This document shows, piece after piece, positions 60,857 to 64,000 of a stretch of DNA of 64,000 bases. The stretch covers positions 1,370,626 through 1,434,625 of the forward strand of contig NW_024720773.1 of NCBI RefSeq assembly GCF_018991925.1. Reading direction: 5' to 3'. The stretch comes from Homarus americanus (taxonomy: Eukaryota; Arthropoda; Malacostraca; Decapoda; Nephropidae). The position numbers were made by a program, and so were the translations under genes. Under the pieces are notes generated by a model, which was given only the letters and a program-made list of their open reading frames with translations, was not told the DNA's origin and did not search any database. How positions within the stretch are numbered: the first letter of the stretch is position 1; each line of letters opens with the position of its first letter.

Positions 60857-61129
60857 TCCTCCATTCTTATGTTCTTATGTAAATATGCAAAAGTGGTACA
60901 AATACTATATGATATTTTATGTTATGGGTGCGTCATTTACTGTAATAAGGAATATCAGCACAGTTAAAGTACAGCAAGTCTTGGACTGGGAATCTTAGGT
61001 GATAACAGGTGGCAGTGGTGAGGAAAGTCATGCAGCAGAAGGTAGCGGTGTCGCAGAACCTCAAGGTCAAGGTCATGATCAGGGAGAGTTGAGAGTCGTC
61101 ATCGTACTGACACGAACGCTAGGAGTCCT
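60857..61129. other. Post-gap sequence with a CR1-like 3' end
   Basis: Begins TCCTCCATTCTTATGTTCTT and ATGT, i.e. two TTCTTATG octamers as at CR1 3' ends (compare 28775). If so, a CR1 body would lie within the gap or the missing sequence. The rest shows no gene. Confidence 0.35.
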
Positions 61130-61823
61130 CGCTGTGTAACAGTTAAAGAGGAAGACCCGGGAAGAAGCATAGGTAAGTTTAGGAAGTATGAATATTACTG
61201 AAACATCCAATAGCTCAGTAGCAGAAACTCAGTGGGACTAGACACGATGGAGGATGTGGAGATGATAGCCGGAAGATATCGAGTGTGTTGTGGCCCAGCT
61301 ATGGAGGAAGGTGGGGCATGGTCGGAATAGAGGTTGATGTGTATAACCATGGTCTTGGCGTGGTTGATGGTGACTTAGTGAACCAATCTTGGAGACTGTT
61401 CAGTATGTTCTGGAAGGCTCTGTAGTCGGGAGCCAAGTTGTTCACACTGATTCTAATGGTGAAATCGTCGACATATTTCGAGCGAGAGGGGGGTTTCTCT
61501 CAGGATAGTGAAGCAGAGAGGTTCCATCTTGGCGACTTGGGGGACGCCGCAGGTGGAGACAGCCCCTCGGAAATGTACATCTTGGCGTTGGTCACTAAGG
61601 AAGTCTGTGAGCCAGGGACTGACACTTCACCGAAACCCAAAGTCGATGGCTTTGTTATTGATCATATTCTGAATGACTAAGTCGAACGCTTTGGTGAAGT
61701 CTATGAAGGTCAGACTCACAGATGTCTCACGTATCTTTAGTCTGCAGTAGATAAAACTAAGAAAGCTCCACCACCTAGGTAGGATGCTAGTCCGTCCACC
61801 TAAGGATTGTTCCACCATCATTT

Positions 61824-61825
<2 letters not shown>
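61130..61825 (-). pseudogene. Non-LTR RT core fragment, family T3
   Basis: Reverse strand: [20 protein letters not shown] (about 61745), then ALVTN/MYISEG-like sequence, the catalytic-type KYVDDFTIRISVNN (about 61475) and LAPDYRALQNILNSLQDWF (about 61435), ending with a VIFILPKLTYASS-type segment (about 61185). The piece that should lie between (LLGVTIDNKLNWKTH) is missing, so there is an internal deletion. It matches the family of 30783-31105 and 62551-63072. Frame breaks at about 61627 and elsewhere. Confidence 0.55.
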
Positions 61826-61905
<80 letters not shown>

Positions 61906-61923
61906 TATATATGTGGATTTACA

Positions 61924-61998
<75 letters not shown>
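61824..61998. repeat. (AT)n with internal inverted-tail sequence
   Basis: Two AT blocks (61824-61902 and 61926-61998) around TATATGTGGATTTACATGAA. That interruption is a decayed, inverted version of the ATGTAGATCCACAATG found just after the second block, so two element ends face each other across the AT tract. Confidence 0.9.
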
Positions 61999-62000
<2 letters not shown>

Positions 62001-62001
<1 letters not shown>

Positions 62002-62553
62002 ATGTAGATCCACAATGAAATGTGGATAAGATAAATCTTATTAAAATCACAGCAAAGGAAAAAATGGAGCACCTTAGCTTTCGTCTTTATTCAAGACATC
62101 TTCAGAGGCAACTGAAGTACAAGGACCGAGAGAGGCTTAAGTACACAGGGTGACCTTACTAAACATGAGGTCAGGTCATAAACATGACATCCACTAATCC
62201 GCACACCAACACCACCACAAACACAAAAGGAGCTCAAGAGAAAGGGTGACGTAACTAGTCATGTTAAGTCAGGTCAAAAATATGGAACCCACTAATCATC
62301 TATCCTACATCTAACTGGAATGCTTTCAAAGCATTTTTAACCTTGGGCCACTGACAAATAAATTTGTGTAACATATTATCAGCTTTGTACTGACCATCAC
62401 TCAGGTTTACAGAATTCAATTCTCTAATCAAACTTGCCTCAACTAGAAGTATTTCTGTGACACATGATGACCATTACACTTCTAAGCTGTTTTCCCCATC
62501 TATGGGATGATTATTGTTCCTAACTTGAACGAACAGTACACTGCTTTCTGATG
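62001..62553 (-). mobile_element. Penelope-like element fragment, copy 4
   Basis: Nearly identical to 33531-33849 over the shared part, and longer: the reverse strand at about 62553-62360 encodes VRNNNHPIDGENSLEV, a stop, then SSCVTEILLVEASLIRELNS and VNLSDGQYKADNMLHKFICQ, the GIY-YIG C-terminus. The terminal repeat with the hammerhead-like motif (62067-62106) follows. Cut at 62553, where a forward-strand RT fragment begins. Confidence 0.6.
62067..62106 (-). ncRNA. Hammerhead-ribozyme-like motif, second full copy
   Basis: Same core as at 33545-33584 with no change in CTGAAGA, GTCTT/AAGAC, GAAA or GC...GC-TC. Same reservations: an extra base before stem II and no clear stem I. Confidence 0.3.
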
Positions 62554-63072
62554 CTGCTCCTCGGTATCGCTATAGATAACAAACTAAATTGGAAAACACA
62601 CATCAGTGCAATTGTCAAATCCTCCAGTTATCGTCTCCACCTCCTCCGTAGTCTCAAGCTCCTCGGAGTTCCCGCACCCGAGCACCTCAATACTTCCTCA
62701 ACATTCTTATTTCCCAAACTCATCTATGCTTCCCATTCCTGGTCTTCCTTCCTAAATGCCACACAACGGAAACACTTAGAAAAAGTGCAGAAGGTGCGCA
62801 AGATTATTCTCTCCCCTTCCTACTCCACATATCAAGAAGAGCTCAACACAGTGACCCACTCGGCTCTCTCTGATCATCACCATGATCTTAGGTGCAAATT
62901 TGGTGAGAAGCTTCTGGACTATCCTGGATACCGGCGCCTGCTTCCACCTGAGATCCCTCGTCCGCGAGTTGCTGTTCGACCCTACAACCGCACTCAGCCC
63001 ATACGAGTACGTACTGATTGCTATAAGAACAGCCCAGTCCCAACCATTGTGAAAATGATCAACAACTCGTAG
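62551..63072 (+). pseudogene. Non-LTR ORF2 C-terminal fragment, family T3
   Basis: One open frame, truncated at its 5' end: LLLGIAIDNKLNWKTHISAI then VKSSSYRLHLLRSLKLLGVP, STFLFPKLIYASHSWSSFLN, RKHLEKVQKVRKIILSPSYS, EKLLDYPGYRRLLPPEIPRP, and a stop at 63070. This is the region after the RT catalytic core and the family's C-terminus. It carries no RNase H. It has no internal stop, so it looks younger than the copies at 30783 and 61130. Confidence 0.7.
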
Positions 63073-63270
63073 TTAACCAGTGTATTCACTCCCAGCCAAT
63101 TTTACTTTTGCACTGTTACTATGATGAAATTCCCTAGGGAGTGAATGACCTTCTCCTCGTGTTTTTTTTCTTATATATCATATTTTCATCACTTAAGTTA
63201 TTTGTATATTATTTGTCAATCAAGTGATCCATTCCCCAGCGTTTTGGCTGCCATATTATTTCAATAAATC

Positions 63271-63274
63271 GTTA

Positions 63275-63315
<41 letters not shown>
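63271..63315 (+). repeat. (ATT)n tail
   Basis: About fifteen ATT units directly after the 3' UTR of the T3 fragment. Confidence 0.9.
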
Positions 63316-63730
63316 CCCCGACTCTCACACCCTCTCTCACTACATCCTCACTTGCCCTATGACCTCCTCCGACAGGTCCCCAGCCGTTACCAACACCTCT
63401 TCCCTCCCAGACCAAATATCCCTCCTCCTAGCCACAGGCCTGGCATTTGACATTATTAGGGACCTGCCACACTTTCCCATAAACAGATGAAATGTACCGG
63501 GAACTTTCCCCCCACACACTCATCATTTTCTCACTTTATGTAACTTGACAGAACCTATGACCCTTCAGGCTTTTACGCCCTTAATGTAAGAGTCATAAAG
63601 GCAAGTATGAACTTTTCATACTTCCCTGTTGGGCGCTGTAAACGCTTCTGCGTTTCACCTTGCACAGGATGTAAGGGGGTGCCCAATAAACTAGCCCCCT
63701 CGGGGGCAAATCTGAATCTGATTATTATTA

Positions 63731-63761
<31 letters not shown>

Positions 63762-63776
63762 CATTATTATTATTAC
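63316..63776 (+). mobile_element. Second 5'-truncated non-LTR 3' end with (ATT)n tail
   Basis: Begins at once after the previous tail. The frame 63317-63490 reads PDSHTLSHYILTCP, a zinc-finger-like H...C remnant as found at the ORF2 C-terminus of RNase H-bearing elements (compare HYILECP at 6085), then LATGLAFDIIRDLPHFPINR and a stop. The 3' UTR includes a GGGCGCTGTAAACGC stretch and AATAAACTAGCCCCC, then (ATT)n at 63718-63775. It is a different family from T3. Confidence 0.6.
63718..63776 (+). repeat. (ATT)n tail with CATT variants
   Basis: About nineteen units of ATT with two ATC variants, followed by (AC)4. Confidence 0.9.
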
Positions 63777-63849
63777 ACACACACTTGACTGTTTACCATC
63801 GTCGTGGCCAGATATCATCCTTGACGCTCCCAGAAAGCTGTCAGGTGTT

Positions 63850-64000
63850 GCCTCGAATCCCCACTTTCACCTCCTCTGAACCCCCACTTTCACTTCCCCT
63901 GAACCCCCACTTTCACCTCCTCTGAACCCCCACTTTCACCTCCTCTGAACCCCCACTTTCACCTCCTCTGAACCCCCACTTTCACCTCCTCTGAACCCCC
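63850..64000 (+). repeat. Minisatellite of 23 bp running off the window
   Basis: Six to seven nearly identical units built on CTGAACCCCCACTTTCACC followed by TCCT or TCCC. The array continues past the window end, so its length is unknown. High unit identity suggests recent expansion. Confidence 0.95.

Larger units (their letters stand above)
62551..63315 (+). mobile_element. 5'-truncated T3 element with (ATT)n tail
   Basis: The coding fragment is followed by about 190 bases of 3' UTR, CAATAAATCGTTA and an (ATT)n tail (about 63271-63315). A simple-repeat tail instead of poly(A) fits this being a true 3' end of the element. Confidence 0.65.

Overview
The window reads as arthropod nuclear DNA, most likely from a decapod crustacean with a large, repeat-rich genome. 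This is an inference from its content: several clades of non-LTR retrotransposons, a Penelope-like element, Tc1/mariner and hAT remnants, tRNA-derived SINEs, abundant (AT)n, and more than 25 kb of satellite DNA. I found no intact host protein-coding gene and no functional rRNA or tRNA gene. Every recognisable protein is a transposable-element protein or a repeated transposon-like gene, and all are broken.

Layout. 1-6388: a tetranucleotide tract, then a nearly full-length but mutated I-like non-LTR element (635-6375) bounded by a perfect 13-bp target-site duplication. 6400-8518: a purine tract, a minisatellite of about 29 bp, and (AT)n. 8518-11290: sparse sequence with small duplications, a SINE and possible LTR-like termini. 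11300-14355: fragments of an unnamed nuclease-like gene family (PIN/FEN-like acidic motifs plus a C-terminal cysteine cluster), the largest copy broken by an internal inversion. 14355-15490: the RT/RNase H end of another retrotransposon. 15887-16642: an internally deleted Tc1-like transposon with terminal inverted repeats. 17928-20234: a 5'-truncated jockey/CR1-group element with poly(A) and an exact target-site duplication. 20945-21786: minisatellites. 21830-23580: another copy of the nuclease-like family joined to a hAT transposase C-terminus. 24890-28790: a CR1 element with an esterase-type ORF1. 29510-31100: Tc1/mariner and RT scraps. 31490-32795: a 35-bp minisatellite. 32870-34206: SINEs and a cluster of Penelope-like element fragments.

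34252-60757 is almost entirely tandem repeat: about 10 kb of pentanucleotide satellite (ACAGT)n with strand switches and higher-order duplications, a 25-bp minisatellite, a (CCA)n block, a 23-bp minisatellite of about 7 kb with a single-copy insert, and a 24-bp minisatellite of about 6.6 kb that ends at an assembly gap (60758-60856). After the gap come RT fragments, (AT)n, another Penelope fragment, two (ATT)n-tailed retroelement 3' ends in tandem, and the start of a further minisatellite running off the window.

Many very long reading frames in 34-61 kb exist only because the repeat units contain no stop codon; I do not treat them as genes. The item most worth following up is the nuclease-like, Cys-cluster family at 11.3-14.3 kb and 21.8-22.9 kb: at least three decayed copies in mixed orientation, looking like the coding part of a poorly described DNA transposon.
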